DNA from: Labilithrix sp.
Lineage (GTDB): Bacteria > Myxococcota_A > Polyangia > Polyangiales > Polyangiaceae
Assembly: GCA_019637155.1 (NCBI GenBank)
Contig: JAHBWE010000011.1
Coordinates: 186,001 to 250,000 of the forward strand
Length of the DNA: 64,000 bases
Direction of reading: 5' to 3'
Shown: one piece after another, positions 19,695-29,325 of the stretch
How positions within the stretch are numbered: position 1 is the stretch's first letter
Layout: each line of letters opens with the position of its first letter
The notes under the pieces: generated by a model
Databases searched by the model: none
The model's input: only the letters and a program-made list of their open reading frames with translations
What the model was told of the DNA's origin: nothing
Made by a program: the position numbers and the translations under genes

Positions 19695-20630
19695 TCAGCG
19701 CGCCTCGATGCAGCTGCCGGGGCTGCCGAAGATGGCCTGCCACGCGCGGCGATCGTGCGCGGGGAGGATGCGGACGTTCGGAGCGCGCGCGGCGAGGGCG
19801 CGGAGGTCGCCGACGCGCTCGAGCGTGGCGTCGGGATCGGAGTCGGTGTCCGCCATCAGGAAGCCCTTCGGCTCGCCTGCTTCGAGCTGCGCGAGCGTGC
19901 TCACCGTGTCGCCGACGTGGAAGATGGGATGGCCGTCGTGGAGATCGAGGAAGACGCCGACGCTGCCGGGCGTGTGGCCCGGGAGCGGCACCACGACGAT
20001 CGTGCCGTCGCCGAACGGGTCGAAGCTCCTCGCGAAGCCTTCGTGCGGCTGGTCCGTGAGCTCGATCTCCTTCACGAGCGGGGCGAGGCGGCGGGCGTGG
20101 GCGGGGACGATCTCGAAGAGCGTCTCGTCGAGGCCGCGCCGGACGAGCTCGGCCTCCGGCGGCGTGAGGAGCACCGGAACGTCCGGCATGTCCATCATCC
20201 CGCCGACGTGATCGACGTGAACGTGCGTGGGGAGGAACGACGTGATCTCGTCGGCGCGGATGCCCATGCCGGCGAGCACCGCCGGCAGCGGCGCGCGCGG
20301 CTTCATCATCGCGGGGATCGCCTCGTAGAACGCGCGGTCCTTGCCGGAGTACGGCTCGATCTCCGCGTCGTAGCTCGTGCTCGCGCCAGCGTCGACGAGC
20401 ACGGTCCCCTTCGCGTGCCGCACCACGATGCCCGACGCCGTCGCGGAGCCGAGCACGTTCGTGTGCGCCGTCTCCACCCAGCAGAGCGAGACGACCGGCA
20501 TCGGCGCTTCGACCGGCGTCGCGACCGGCGCTTCGACCGGCGCTTCGGCTTCGACCGGCGCGCTCGACTCCTCCACGCATGCGGTGGCGGCGAGAGCGGA
20601 GAGAAGGGCGAGGAGAGCGATCTTCGACAT
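19695..20630 (-). CDS. Lipoprotein metallo-beta-lactamase fold hydrolase (lactonase-like)
   Basis: 311 residues. Lipobox TAC at the end of the signal, then a VEA/PVEAP repeat linker (residues 20-45). The zinc motif THVHVDHVGG, the second His in LPGHTPGSVG, Asp in FHVGDT and the final His in ILPAHD are all present. The layout resembles AHL-lactonase and alkylsulfatase-like proteins of the same superfamily. Anchoring to the outer membrane suggests it acts on an extracellular ester or lactone. No partner is evident. Confidence 0.85.
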   Translation of the reverse strand: MSKIALLALLSALAATACVEESSAPVEAEAPVEAPVATPVEAPMPVVSLCWVETAHTNVLGSATASGIVVRHAKGTVLVDAGASTSYDAEIEPYSGKDRAFYEAIPAMMKPRAPLPAVLAGMGIRADEITSFLPTHVHVDHVGGMMDMPDVPVLLTPPEAELVRRGLDETLFEIVPAHARRLAPLVKEIELTDQPHEGFARSFDPFGDGTIVVVPLPGHTPGSVGVFLDLHDGHPIFHVGDTVSTLAQLEAGEPKGFLMADTDSDPDATLERVGDLRALAARAPNVRILPAHDRRAWQAIFGSPGSCIEAR

Positions 20631-20702
20631 GCCCTACGTCGTAACGGTGACGATCGATGCGTGGACGCGGAGCCCCTTTGCAGGAACGCAAAGGCGCCGC
20701 AA

Positions 20703-21590
20703 CTAAGCGAAACGGCGGCCTTCTTCGAGCAGGAGCTCCCACGCGGCCTCGACGCGCGGGACCCGGCGGAGGGCGCGGTGGGTCACGAGCCAGAGCGCCG
20801 GATCGGGTCGGGCGGCGAGGCGCTGCTCGAGCGCCGGGGCGAGCCGAAGCTCGCGGAGCCCGGGGACGCCGCGGAACGCGCGCGAGAGGAGGAGCGCTCC
20901 TGCTCCGCCGCGGGCGGCGGCCATCTGCGCCTCGAGCGAGCTCGCGCGCACGGCGACGCGCTCTTCCTTCACCGACTCCTTCACCCAGCGCGCGTCGGGG
21001 AGGTCGTGCGTCGTCCACGTGATCCAGTCGACGTCGTTCGGATCGGCGAGCGGCTCCGGCACGCGCGCGTCCGTCGCGACGAAGACGACGGTGGGGCTGT
21101 CGCCGAGCTTCATCGCGAACAGATCGCCGCTCGTCGGGCGGACGAGGCGCACCGCGACGTCGGCCTCACGCAGCGTGAGGTCGGCGAGCTCCGCCGACGC
21201 GTCGAGCTGCACCTGCAGCCGCGGGAAGCGCCGGCGCAAGCGCGCGACCGCAGGGGCGATGAAATGCGTGCAGATCGCAGGTGGCGCGCTGATGCGCACC
21301 GTCCCCTCCGGGGCCGCCTCCAGCGCGTCGAGGACGTTGTCGACGTTCACGACGCTCCGCTCCACCGCCTCCGCCGCGTCGCGCAGCGCGTCGGCGGCGG
21401 CGGTCGCGACGACGCCGTCGGCGGTGCGCTCGAAGAGCTGCACGCCGAGCGCGGCCTCGAGCGCCTCGAGGCGACGTCCGATCGTGGAGGCGTTCACGCC
21501 GAGCGCTTGCCCCGCGCCGGAGAGGCTCCCCGACCGCAGCAGCTCGAGGAGCACCTTCAGGTCGTCCCAGCGATACGTCGTTCGCTTCAC
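20703..21590 (-). CDS. LysR family transcriptional regulator
   Basis: 295 residues from a GTG overlapping the stop of the preceding gene. N-terminal winged HTH: LKVLLELLRSGSLSGAGQALGVNASTIGRRLEALEAALG, with the typical ERT (LFERTADG). The effector domain runs from about 90 to 290 with VRISAPPAICTHFIAP. The Cys and Ala-Ser pattern is that of GcvA/TrpI-like regulators acting on small molecules. As the last gene of the GMC oxidoreductase operon it probably controls that operon. Confidence 0.88.
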   Translation of the reverse strand: MKRTTYRWDDLKVLLELLRSGSLSGAGQALGVNASTIGRRLEALEAALGVQLFERTADGVVATAAADALRDAAEAVERSVVNVDNVLDALEAAPEGTVRISAPPAICTHFIAPAVARLRRRFPRLQVQLDASAELADLTLREADVAVRLVRPTSGDLFAMKLGDSPTVVFVATDARVPEPLADPNDVDWITWTTHDLPDARWVKESVKEERVAVRASSLEAQMAAARGGAGALLLSRAFRGVPGLRELRLAPALEQRLAARPDPALWLVTHRALRRVPRVEAAWELLLEEGRRFA

Positions 21591-22042
21591 TCGTCGTCGC
21601 CGTCGCCGAGCAGCACGCAGAGATCGACCTCGGTGCGGGCGAACACCCAGCCGTCGACGGTCGCGGTCGCGCCGGCCTCGAAGTCGCGGCGGACGTTGTC
21701 CTGGACCATCGCCGTCACGTCCTCGTAGCTCTCGCGCGTCGCGAGGAGCGCCTCCACCCGCGTGAAGCTCTCCACGAGCTGGAGCCGCTGCGCCTTCGCG
21801 TCCGGGGCGATGCTTGCGAGGTAGCGTTTTCCGATGAAAACGGCATAAGCGCGATCATCGGGATCGAAGTAGTCGAGGACGACGAGGCGGTCTTCCTCGC
21901 CGAGCGACGGGAGCGGAGGCAGCGCCTCGACGTCGTCCTCGCTCGAGCTGCACGCCGCCAGGTGCGGGAGCGCGAGCGTCCCCGCGGCGGCGCACACCGC
22001 CTTGAGGAGATCGCGTCGGGCGAGGAGCGCGCGCGGGGTCAT
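21587..22042 (-). CDS. Small exported protein with Tat-like signal, partner of the oxidoreductase
   Basis: 151 residues. The start has a twin-arginine-like RRDLLK followed by a hydrophobic stretch and lipobox LAAC. The mature part is short and helical (YEDVTAMVQDNVRRDFEAGATATVDGWVFARTE). Small Tat-exported subunits of this size accompany GMC dehydrogenases such as gluconate dehydrogenase, and the gene is coupled on both sides (ATGA to the oxidoreductase, GTGA to the LysR gene). No direct match to a subunit family was made, so the role as a small subunit is inferred from context. Confidence 0.6.
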   Translation of the reverse strand: MTPRALLARRDLLKAVCAAAGTLALPHLAACSSSEDDVEALPPLPSLGEEDRLVVLDYFDPDDRAYAVFIGKRYLASIAPDAKAQRLQLVESFTRVEALLATRESYEDVTAMVQDNVRRDFEAGATATVDGWVFARTEVDLCVLLGDGDDE

Positions 22043-23523
22043 GCCTTCGCTCCCTTCAGGTGATCGGCGAGGCGGTGAGCGAGCGCCACGATCGTGAGGG
22101 TGGGGTTCGAGTCTCCTCCGCTCGGGAAGACCGCGCCGCCGGCGACGTAGAGGTTCTCGACCTCGTGCGCGCGTCCGTTCTCGTCGACGACGCCCTTCGC
22201 CGGATCGCGGCTCATGCGCGCGGTGCCCATGTGGTGCGCGCCTCCGGCGGGAACGAGCGGGGCGTCGGTCAGGTGGACGTCCCAGAGCCGGCCGAGCCCG
22301 AGGCGCCCGAGCTCACGCGCGAAGACGCCGAGCGAACGACGGATCGCCGATCGATTCTCTTCGGAGAGGTTCCAGTGCAGCTCGACGCGCGGCATTCCGA
22401 GCGCGTCGAGGTCGGCGCCGAGCATGACCCGGCTGTCGGGGGCGATCGTCTGCTCGCAGCGATACGTCATCTGCGCCGCGCCGAGCACTCCCTTCCGACC
22501 CAAGAGCGCCGCCGCGGTGTCGAGGCCGATGACGCCGGAGGGCGTGTCGAGCGGGACGGTCGCGAGCGTCGCGCTGAGGTTCGGCAGACCCTCACTCGCG
22601 CGGACGGGCGCCTTGATCCCGATCGCGCCGATGACCCGCACGTCGCGCGGGACGCCGTTGACGGTCGAGCGGACCGGCAGCCCTCCGTAGAAGTCGAGGT
22701 TCGGCGCGTCCTTCCACAGGATCGAGCCGCTCCCGTAGAGGTGCGGGTGCTCGAGGAACTCTCCGACCCGCCCGCTGCCGTTCGCGATCCCCTCCGGCTG
22801 CTCGTCGTTCGAGCAGAGGAGCAAGCGCGCGTTCTCGATCCCGCCGAGGGCGAGGACGTAGCGCCCGGCCTCCACAGTGAAGCGTCCGCCGTCGAGCGTC
22901 GCGCACTCGAGGTGCGAGATCGGAGCGCCGCGGCGGGCGAGCCGGAGCTTCCGCAGGTTGGCGTTCAAGTAGACGCGGACGTCCGCGGCGCCGTCGAGCC
23001 GGGAGCGATAGCGCTCGCCGAACCGCGTCGGCGGGCTGAAGCGATAGACGCGCGTCTCGAGCCCGCTCGGCTCGAGCGGGAGCAGCGGTCTGTCGGCGGT
23101 GCGGGCCAGCACCTCCGGGTCGTACTCCATCTCGCCGATCTCGACGGTCTGGTGCGCGCGCGCGTAGTAGGGGAGGAGGTCGTCGTAGCCGAAGGGCCAG
23201 CCGCTGTCGGGGATGTAGGGGCGAGGCTCGAAGTCTTCGCGCATGAGCGGCCGGCACCAGCCGCTCCACAGCGCGGTCGTACCCCCGAGGACACGCGCGC
23301 GCGTCTCGTCGGGTTGCCATGTCTCGATCCCGAGCACGCGTCCGCGCGTGAGGTCCTTGTTGGGCTCCGTGACCACGAGGCCGCCGCTCTCGAGCACGCA
23401 CACCGACAGCCCCGCTCCTTCGAGCTCGAGCGCGAGCGTGATGCCGGCCGCGCCCGCGCCGATGATGCAGATGTCCGCACGAAGGACCGAATTTGCCGCG
23501 AGCGTGCGAGCGTCGAGCAGCAT
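22039..23523 (-). CDS. GMC oxidoreductase
   Basis: 494 residues from the ATG at 23523, which gives the family start MLLDARTLAANS. Longer frames to 23637 are open. The FAD dinucleotide motif GAGAAGITLALELE is at about residue 22-36. Family motifs follow: GGTTALWSGWCRPL, SGWPFGYDDLLPYY, and the C-terminal HHMGTARM with the active-site His, then NLYVAGGAVFPSGGDSNPTLTIVALA. It oxidises an alcohol or sugar and passes electrons to a carrier. It is the first gene of a three-gene operon and is divergent from the Ser/Thr kinase at 23689. Confidence 0.9.
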   Translation of the reverse strand: MLLDARTLAANSVLRADICIIGAGAAGITLALELEGAGLSVCVLESGGLVVTEPNKDLTRGRVLGIETWQPDETRARVLGGTTALWSGWCRPLMREDFEPRPYIPDSGWPFGYDDLLPYYARAHQTVEIGEMEYDPEVLARTADRPLLPLEPSGLETRVYRFSPPTRFGERYRSRLDGAADVRVYLNANLRKLRLARRGAPISHLECATLDGGRFTVEAGRYVLALGGIENARLLLCSNDEQPEGIANGSGRVGEFLEHPHLYGSGSILWKDAPNLDFYGGLPVRSTVNGVPRDVRVIGAIGIKAPVRASEGLPNLSATLATVPLDTPSGVIGLDTAAALLGRKGVLGAAQMTYRCEQTIAPDSRVMLGADLDALGMPRVELHWNLSEENRSAIRRSLGVFARELGRLGLGRLWDVHLTDAPLVPAGGAHHMGTARMSRDPAKGVVDENGRAHEVENLYVAGGAVFPSGGDSNPTLTIVALAHRLADHLKGAKA

Positions 23524-23688
23524 CACTCGACGAGATACCACTTCGTCCGAGCCCGCGGTCCCGGAGTTCGACCACCGCATCGGATCGTGCGACGCACCGT
23601 GGGAGCAAATCGACGAATCGTCCGGGGCGACTCCCACGATTCAGCGGCTGGTGTCCGCAGAAGCCGGGCGGTACAATGGCCCCTTCCC

Positions 23689-25065
23689 GTGACCGCCTCC
23701 TCCTCGGACCCGATCGCGCCCGGCGACATCGTCGAAGGGAAGTACCGCGTCACGAAGGTCGTCGGCCGCGGCGGGATGGGGATCGTCTTCTCGGCCTTCC
23801 ACCTCGAGCTCGAGCAGCCGGTCGCGCTCAAGGTGCTCGCCACCGGCGCGGAGAAGGCCGTCATCGAGCGGTTCGTCCGCGAAGCGAAGGCGGCCGCGCT
23901 CGTGAAGGGCGAGCACGTCTGCCGGGTCTTCGACGTCGGACGCCTTCGCTCCTCGGGCCACCCCTTCATCGTGATGGAGTACCTCGAGGGCGGGGACCTC
24001 GCGCGGAAGGTCGAGGACGGCGCGAAGCCTCCGGTCTCGGAGGTCGTGGGCTGGATCGTGCAGGCGTGCGACGCGCTGTCGAGCGCGCACGCGCGGGGCA
24101 TCGTTCACCGTGACATCAAGCCGGCGAACCTCTTCCTCCACCGCGACGAGAGCGGGCAAGAGCTCGTCAAGGTCCTCGACTTCGGGATCTCGAAGATCAG
24201 CAAGCCGGGCTCTCGCTCGCTGACGCAGACGAGCAGCGTGATGGGCTCGCCGCTCTACATGTCGCCCGAGCAGCTCGCGTCGTCGCGCGACGTGGACCTG
24301 CGCTCCGACATCTGGAGCCTCGGCGTCGTCATGTACGAGCTCCTGACGGGCGGCGAGGTCCCGTTCGACGCCGAGACCGTCGTGCAGCTCGCGATCTCGG
24401 TGCGCGAGCAGCCGCACCGGCCGCTCTCGAGCCTCCGCTCGGACGTCCCGGCGGGGCTCGACCGCGTGGTCGACACGTGCCTCGCGAAGAAACCCGAAGA
24501 CCGGTACGCGAGCGTCCACGACCTCGTCGCCGAGCTGGCGCCGTTCGCGCCGCCGGAGGTCGGGTCCATCGTCGCGCGGCTCGCGCGGCTCGCGAAGAAC
24601 CCGCTCGCCGTCCCGTCTTCGAAGCCGCGGGTCGCCCGCTCCTCGCCGGACCTCGATCCGTGGTCGGGGCTTCCGTCGCTCTCGGCCCTCGCCGACCAGA
24701 TCGACGGGACCGAAGCCACGCAGGTGGACACCGGACGTACCGGGCCGCGCGTCGCCGACACCGGGGCGAGGAAAGCTCCGAGCGAGACGATCCGCTCGGT
24801 CGGGAGCGAGCCGGGGGCTTCGCTGAAGCAGACGCTCGATCCGCTCCAGACCAGTTCGACAAACCTCGGCCCTCCCGCGAAACCGAAGCTCGCGATCGGG
24901 ATCGCGATCCTCGCGGTCGTGATCGTCGCGCTCGCCGCGCTGGCCGGCGTGGCGAGGGGCGGAACGCCGACGAGCGCGTCGGCCGGCAAGCTGGAGCGTA
25001 CACGCGGCGTCGATCCGTCGCCCGTCACCGTCTCCGGCGCGCGCGACGCAAGCACCGACCACTGA
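23689..25065 (+). CDS. Transmembrane Ser/Thr protein kinase
   Basis: 458 residues from GTG at 23689. Kinase domain at about 15-280: VGRGGMGIVF Gly loop, catalytic HRDIKPANLFLH near residue 140, DFG in VLDFGISK, YMSPEQ. A linker and one membrane span at about 402-424 (LAIGIAILAVVIVALAAL) are followed by a short 35-residue outer tail. It is divergent from the GMC operon and runs into the FHA-sigma54 activator at 25172, which is followed by another kinase, so the three may form a signalling set. Confidence 0.92.
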   Translation: MTASSSDPIAPGDIVEGKYRVTKVVGRGGMGIVFSAFHLELEQPVALKVLATGAEKAVIERFVREAKAAALVKGEHVCRVFDVGRLRSSGHPFIVMEYLEGGDLARKVEDGAKPPVSEVVGWIVQACDALSSAHARGIVHRDIKPANLFLHRDESGQELVKVLDFGISKISKPGSRSLTQTSSVMGSPLYMSPEQLASSRDVDLRSDIWSLGVVMYELLTGGEVPFDAETVVQLAISVREQPHRPLSSLRSDVPAGLDRVVDTCLAKKPEDRYASVHDLVAELAPFAPPEVGSIVARLARLAKNPLAVPSSKPRVARSSPDLDPWSGLPSLSALADQIDGTEATQVDTGRTGPRVADTGARKAPSETIRSVGSEPGASLKQTLDPLQTSSTNLGPPAKPKLAIGIAILAVVIVALAALAGVARGGTPTSASAGKLERTRGVDPSPVTVSGARDASTDH

Positions 25066-25107
25066 GGCGATCGAGCCTCAGCTCACGGTTGTGCTGCACC
25101 CCCCACG

Positions 25108-25123
25108 TGGGTAGCTTGGTGCT
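25108..25123 (+). promoter_or_regulatory. Weak sigma54-like -24/-12 match
   Basis: TGG at 25108-25110 and TGCT at 25120-25123 with the standard spacing (GG and GC separated by ten bases), 49 bases before the FHA-sigma54 activator gene. Seven matching positions in a G/C-rich genome can occur by chance. A perfect palindrome CCCACGTGGG covers 25102-25111. Confidence 0.25.
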
Positions 25124-25171
25124 GGGTCGCGGCGGGAGGTCGCGGTTTCGACGAATGGGGACGTAACCAAC

Positions 25172-26788
25172 ATGCGAGCTGTCGCTGAACCAGACGATGA
25201 AAGGGTAGTCGTATCCTATCGTCGTTTCCCACGAATTTCGTGGACGGGAGCCGGTGGCCCCTTCGAGGCGGTGATCGATCGGGCGATGGTCGTCGGGGCG
25301 TCGGCGGACGCCGATCTGGTGATCGAGGACGCGGCGGTGTCGGGCTTTCACGCGGAGCTCGATCCCCGCGACGACGGGCTGTGGATCCGCGACCTCGGGA
25401 GCCTCAACGGGACGTTCGTGGGCGGCGTGCGCGTGCGCGAGACCAGCGTGTCGTCGCAAGCGAGCATCACGATCGGCGGAACGGTGCTTCAGGTCGACTA
25501 CGAGCAGGGACCGTCGCTGCCGATCGAGCTCTGGCGAACCGACACGTTCCATTCGCTCGTCGGGCAGAGCCCGATCATGCGCGAGCTGTTCGCGTACCTC
25601 GCGCGCGTCTCTCCTTCGGACGCGTCCGTCCTCATCCGCGGCGAGACCGGGACCGGCAAGGAGCTCGTCGCGCGATCGATCCACGAGAGCTCGCTCCGGT
25701 CGCAGGGTCCCTTCGTCGTCGTCGACTGCGCGGCGTTGCCCGAGAACTTGCTCGACGCCGAGCTGTTCGGGCACGCGAAGGGAGCGTTCACCGGCGCCAA
25801 CACCGTGCGCGAGGGCGCGATCGAGAGCGCGAACGGCGGCACGGTGTTCCTCGACGAGATCGGCGAGGTCCCGCTCGCGATGCAGCCGAAGCTGCTCCGC
25901 GTGCTCGAGCAGCACACGGTTCGCCGGCTCGGGGAGAGCCATCACCGCAAGGTGGACGTGCGGTTCGTCAGCGCGACGCACCGCGATCTCCTCGCGATGG
26001 TCGCGCAGGGCCGCTTCCGCGAGGACCTCTACTTCCGCCTCGCCGTGCTCCCGGTCGTGGTGCCGGCGTTGCGCCAGCGTCGCGAGGACATCGAGCTCCT
26101 CGTTCGCTACTTCGCGGGAGGCGCGGAGCTCAGCCCCGCCTTCGTCGAAGAGCTGTCGAAGATGCCGTGGCGCGGCAACGTCCGAGAGCTGCGGAACGCG
26201 GTCGAGAGGGCGCGTGCGCTCGGCGAGGCGAAGGTCGGCGCGCAGCTTCGGCCGTCGTTCGGCGCGGAGACTCCCACGAGCGTGGGCCGTCGCCGCGCTC
26301 CGACCCAACGGCCGCCGGCGTTCGGCGACATGCCTCGGCCGTCCAGCATGCGGAGCACGAGCGCGCTCCACGAGACGACGAAGAAGCGCGAGACCGGCCC
26401 GCAGGACGCACCGCCCGCCGCCGCCGCGCCTGCAGCCGCCGCCGCCGCCGTGCCGGCTCCCGCGCCCGTGCCGGTCGCGGTCGCGGGCGCGGGCGCGTTG
26501 GCTTCGGCGATGCCGCTCCCGGGCTCTGCGCCTCCGGAGGGGGCTGCGCCGAGCCACGCGCCACCGCTCACCTCCGTGGTTCAGGGGCTCTCCGGTGTCC
26601 CTACGGGCGTTCCGTTCGAGGGGGACTTCCGCGCCTTCCGAGAGAAGTGGATCGAGCTCGGCGAGCGCGAGTACCTGAAGAACATGATGGCCAAGCATCG
26701 CGATCGTGTCCCCGCGGTCTCCGAGGAGGCGGGCGTCAACCGTACCTACATCTACCGCCTGATCCGGAAGTACGGGCTCCAGAGCTAG
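25172..26788 (+). CDS. FHA-domain sigma54-dependent activator
   Basis: 538 residues. Residues 35-110 are an FHA domain (VVGASADADLVIEDAAVSGFH, DLGSLNGTFV), which binds phosphothreonine peptides. The AAA+ domain follows: Walker A GETGTGKE near 157, GAFTGA loop near 205 that contacts sigma54, Walker B GGTVFLDEIGE, and the arginine-finger region in FREDLYFRLAVLP. After an Ala/Pro linker (about 390-480) the last 45 residues are a Fis-type HTH (VSEEAGVNRTYIYRLIRK). There is no response-regulator receiver. Being between two kinase genes, it probably receives phosphorylation from one of them. Confidence 0.92.
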   Translation: MRAVAEPDDERVVVSYRRFPRISWTGAGGPFEAVIDRAMVVGASADADLVIEDAAVSGFHAELDPRDDGLWIRDLGSLNGTFVGGVRVRETSVSSQASITIGGTVLQVDYEQGPSLPIELWRTDTFHSLVGQSPIMRELFAYLARVSPSDASVLIRGETGTGKELVARSIHESSLRSQGPFVVVDCAALPENLLDAELFGHAKGAFTGANTVREGAIESANGGTVFLDEIGEVPLAMQPKLLRVLEQHTVRRLGESHHRKVDVRFVSATHRDLLAMVAQGRFREDLYFRLAVLPVVVPALRQRREDIELLVRYFAGGAELSPAFVEELSKMPWRGNVRELRNAVERARALGEAKVGAQLRPSFGAETPTSVGRRRAPTQRPPAFGDMPRPSSMRSTSALHETTKKRETGPQDAPPAAAAPAAAAAAVPAPAPVPVAVAGAGALASAMPLPGSAPPEGAAPSHAPPLTSVVQGLSGVPTGVPFEGDFRAFREKWIELGEREYLKNMMAKHRDRVPAVSEEAGVNRTYIYRLIRKYGLQS

Positions 26789-26834
26789 TCGCGATTGGAC
26801 GTCGCGCGCGGGTTGAGCGTACCTTCCATCTTCC

Positions 26835-28580
26835 ATGGCGGCTGTGGCACCCGATCCGACAAACGCCATCGAGGCGGGTCTCATCACCCCCATCGCCGAG
26901 CTCGGTCGCGGCGGCATGGCGACGGCGTACCTCGTCTCGATGCAGCAGCCGAGCGGCTCCGACAAGCTGATGGTCGTGAAGCGGCTCCGTCGCGCGCTCT
27001 CGGAGGAGGCCGACTTCGTGAGGATGTTCCTCCAGGAGGCGCGGCTCTCGGCGAGGCTCAATCACCCGAACATCGTGAAGACGACCGAGGTCGGCGTCGA
27101 CTCGAGTCTCCCGTTCATCGTGATGGAGTACCTCGACGGCCAGGCGTTCGAGGCCGTCTCGAAGCGGTTCTGGAGCCGGCCGGCGACGGTCTCGGACGGC
27201 GCGAACGGCGAGCCCGATCTCTTCCTCCGCGTCTCCATTCACGTCCTCCAGCGCGTGCTGCTCGCCCTGCATCACGCGCACGAGCTGAAGGACGTCGACG
27301 GCTCACCGCTCAACGTCGTTCACCGAGACGTGTCCCCGCACAACGTCATGGTCACGTACGACGGTACGGTGAAGCTCCTCGACTTCGGCATCGCGAAGGC
27401 GGCGGACTCCTCGGCCGAGACGCGCACGGGGATGATCAAAGGCAAGTGCGCCTACATGGCGGCGGAGCAGTTCGGCGGCAAGAACGTCGACCGCCGCGCC
27501 GACGTCTTCGCGGTGGGCGTGATGCTCTGGCAGGCGCTGGCGGGCCGCCCCTTGTGGAAGGGGCTCTCGGACAGCGACATCTTCCGTCGCGTCTCCGTGG
27601 GCGACATCCCGCTCCCATCGTCGATCAACCCGAGGGTCCTACCGGACATCGAGGTGATCTGCATGAAGGCGCTCGCGCTCTCGGCCACGAACCGCTACGC
27701 GACGGCGGAGGAGTTCCACGCGGCGCTCGAGGACTGGCTCCGCGACAACCTCGACTACGAGATGACGACCGCGGAGCTCGGCGCCGTCGTCTCGGAGCTC
27801 TTCGCCACCGAGCGGCAGAAGATCCAGACCTTCGTTGCAGACCGGCGCGAGGCGATCCGCGCCCAGCCGAAGATGCCGGAGAGCTCCTCCAAGATCGCCC
27901 TCTTGCCCTCGGACACGGGCCCGAACAGCACGGGGACGGGTTCGAACACCGGCCCGGGGAACACCGGCCCACTCATCGCAAGGTCCTCGACGGCGGACCC
28001 GCTCCCGGTCACGCAGCCGAAGTCGAAGGCGCTGCTCTTCTCCTTGGCCGGCCTCGCCGCCGCCGTTGTCGTGGCGGGCATCGTGTTCGCGCGCCCGCAG
28101 GCACCGGTCGCGACGACCCCGACGCCTTCCACGGCTCCAACGTCGGACCCGACGCCCGCCGCGACGACGTGCGTGCTCACGCTCCGCGCCCAGCCGGCGA
28201 ACGCGAAGCTGTACTTCGACGACGCGCCGCTCGACTCGAACCCCGGCTCGATCACGGTGCAGCGTGGCCCGATCACGCATCGGGTACGCGTCGAGGCGGA
28301 GGGCTTCCAGCCGAAGAGCTCCCTCGTCTCGGTGGACGAGCCCGAAGTGACCGTCGACGTCACGCTCGACCCGAGCCCCGCCGCCCTCTCCTCGGCCACG
28401 GTCCCCGCCACCGCGCCCGCCCCAGCGCCCGACGTACGCAAGCCCGTCGGCGGCCGCCCTTCCGCGCGCCCCTCGGCCGCGCCCTCGCAGGCGCCAGCTC
28501 CTGCGCCGTCCCCCGTCCCGGCGCCGAAGCCGCCGCCGTCGGGCAAGCTCCTCGACGAGAGCGACCCCTGGAAGAAGTAG
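26835..28580 (+). CDS. Transmembrane Ser/Thr protein kinase with PEGA-like tail
   Basis: 581 residues. Kinase domain at about 15-285: GRGGMATAYLV loop, KLMVVKRL, the myxobacterial variant HRDVSPHNVMV near residue 165, DFG in LLDFGIAK, and AAEQFGG for the APE motif. A Thr/Gly-rich linker precedes one membrane span at about 398-421, and an outer PEGA-like beta domain follows (LTLRAQPANAKLYFDDAPL, HRVRVEAEGFQPKS). PEGA domains often bind surface structures. It follows the FHA activator gene on the same strand, 46 bases away. Confidence 0.92.
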   Translation: MAAVAPDPTNAIEAGLITPIAELGRGGMATAYLVSMQQPSGSDKLMVVKRLRRALSEEADFVRMFLQEARLSARLNHPNIVKTTEVGVDSSLPFIVMEYLDGQAFEAVSKRFWSRPATVSDGANGEPDLFLRVSIHVLQRVLLALHHAHELKDVDGSPLNVVHRDVSPHNVMVTYDGTVKLLDFGIAKAADSSAETRTGMIKGKCAYMAAEQFGGKNVDRRADVFAVGVMLWQALAGRPLWKGLSDSDIFRRVSVGDIPLPSSINPRVLPDIEVICMKALALSATNRYATAEEFHAALEDWLRDNLDYEMTTAELGAVVSELFATERQKIQTFVADRREAIRAQPKMPESSSKIALLPSDTGPNSTGTGSNTGPGNTGPLIARSSTADPLPVTQPKSKALLFSLAGLAAAVVVAGIVFARPQAPVATTPTPSTAPTSDPTPAATTCVLTLRAQPANAKLYFDDAPLDSNPGSITVQRGPITHRVRVEAEGFQPKSSLVSVDEPEVTVDVTLDPSPAALSSATVPATAPAPAPDVRKPVGGRPSARPSAAPSQAPAPAPSPVPAPKPPPSGKLLDESDPWKK

Positions 28581-28588
28581 TCGCCGCG

Positions 28589-29320
28589 TTAGACGAGCGT
28601 GTCGTCATCTGCAGCGTTCAATTCTGAATCGTCGACAAGAGGGTAGGCGCGCACTTCGATCCACCGCTGCAACTCGACGACGCTCAGCTTCGTCTCTTGT
28701 CCTTTGTCGTGTGCCTCGTGTGCGAGCTCGAGTGCTCGAATGTACTGCCGTCGGTCGTTGGTCGTCAGCGTCCAACTCCGGATGCCCATTCGCTCCTTGC
28801 GGCAGATCTTCTTGACGAACAACCTGCCGACGCGCCCGTTGCCGTCGACAAACGGGTGGACGCGAAAGAAGCTCGCGAGGAACGCCGCTGCACGCGTCGC
28901 GAATGTCCAACCGTCGTTCGGACATGTCGCCAAGCGGAAGGCTGTGCCGATCCCTGCAGGGATGAGCTCAGCGCGTACACCTTCGCGTTCGTGGCGCCCC
29001 TGAGCCGCCATAGCCAGCTCGTTCCCATGGTCGCCTCAAGCGGCCAGCGATCGACGGGATGGCGTACTCGAACAAGGTGAGATGCGCTTCGCGCACTTCG
29101 ACGAGGAAGTCGTCCTCGTTTTCGGACAACAACTCGCCCTCCTTGCTATCGAGGTTTCGCATTCCTCGAAGAAGCCGCTCGTGGAGCACCTTGTATTCGT
29201 CGAGCGTGTGGAACTGCTCGGTAAATACGAGCAGTCCGGGATCGACAAGTTCGCACAGCGGCGTGCGCTTGCAGTCGACGTATCGAGGCGAGACGCGTGC
29301 GCAGTTACCTGCACACCCTT
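28589..29320 (-). pseudogene. Fic-family toxin, broken by a frameshift
   Basis: Two overlapping frames on the minus strand together make one Fic protein. The upstream part (about 29310 to 29030) reads CELVDPGLLVFTEQFHTLDE, YKVLHERLLRGMRNLD, then LFEYAIPSIAGRLR. The downstream part, in another frame, reads HEREGVRAELIPAGIG and holds the full Fic motif HPFVDGNGRVGRLF (HxFx(D/E)GNGRxxR), then SWTLTTNDRRQYIRALELAH. The frame change is near 29030-29042. Fic enzymes AMPylate target proteins. Neither piece has a convincing start codon after the Panacea stop, so the gene is probably inactive, unless a sequencing error or programmed shift exists. It follows the Panacea antitoxin as the likely toxin partner. 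Confidence 0.7.
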
Positions 29321-29325
29321 GGCAC

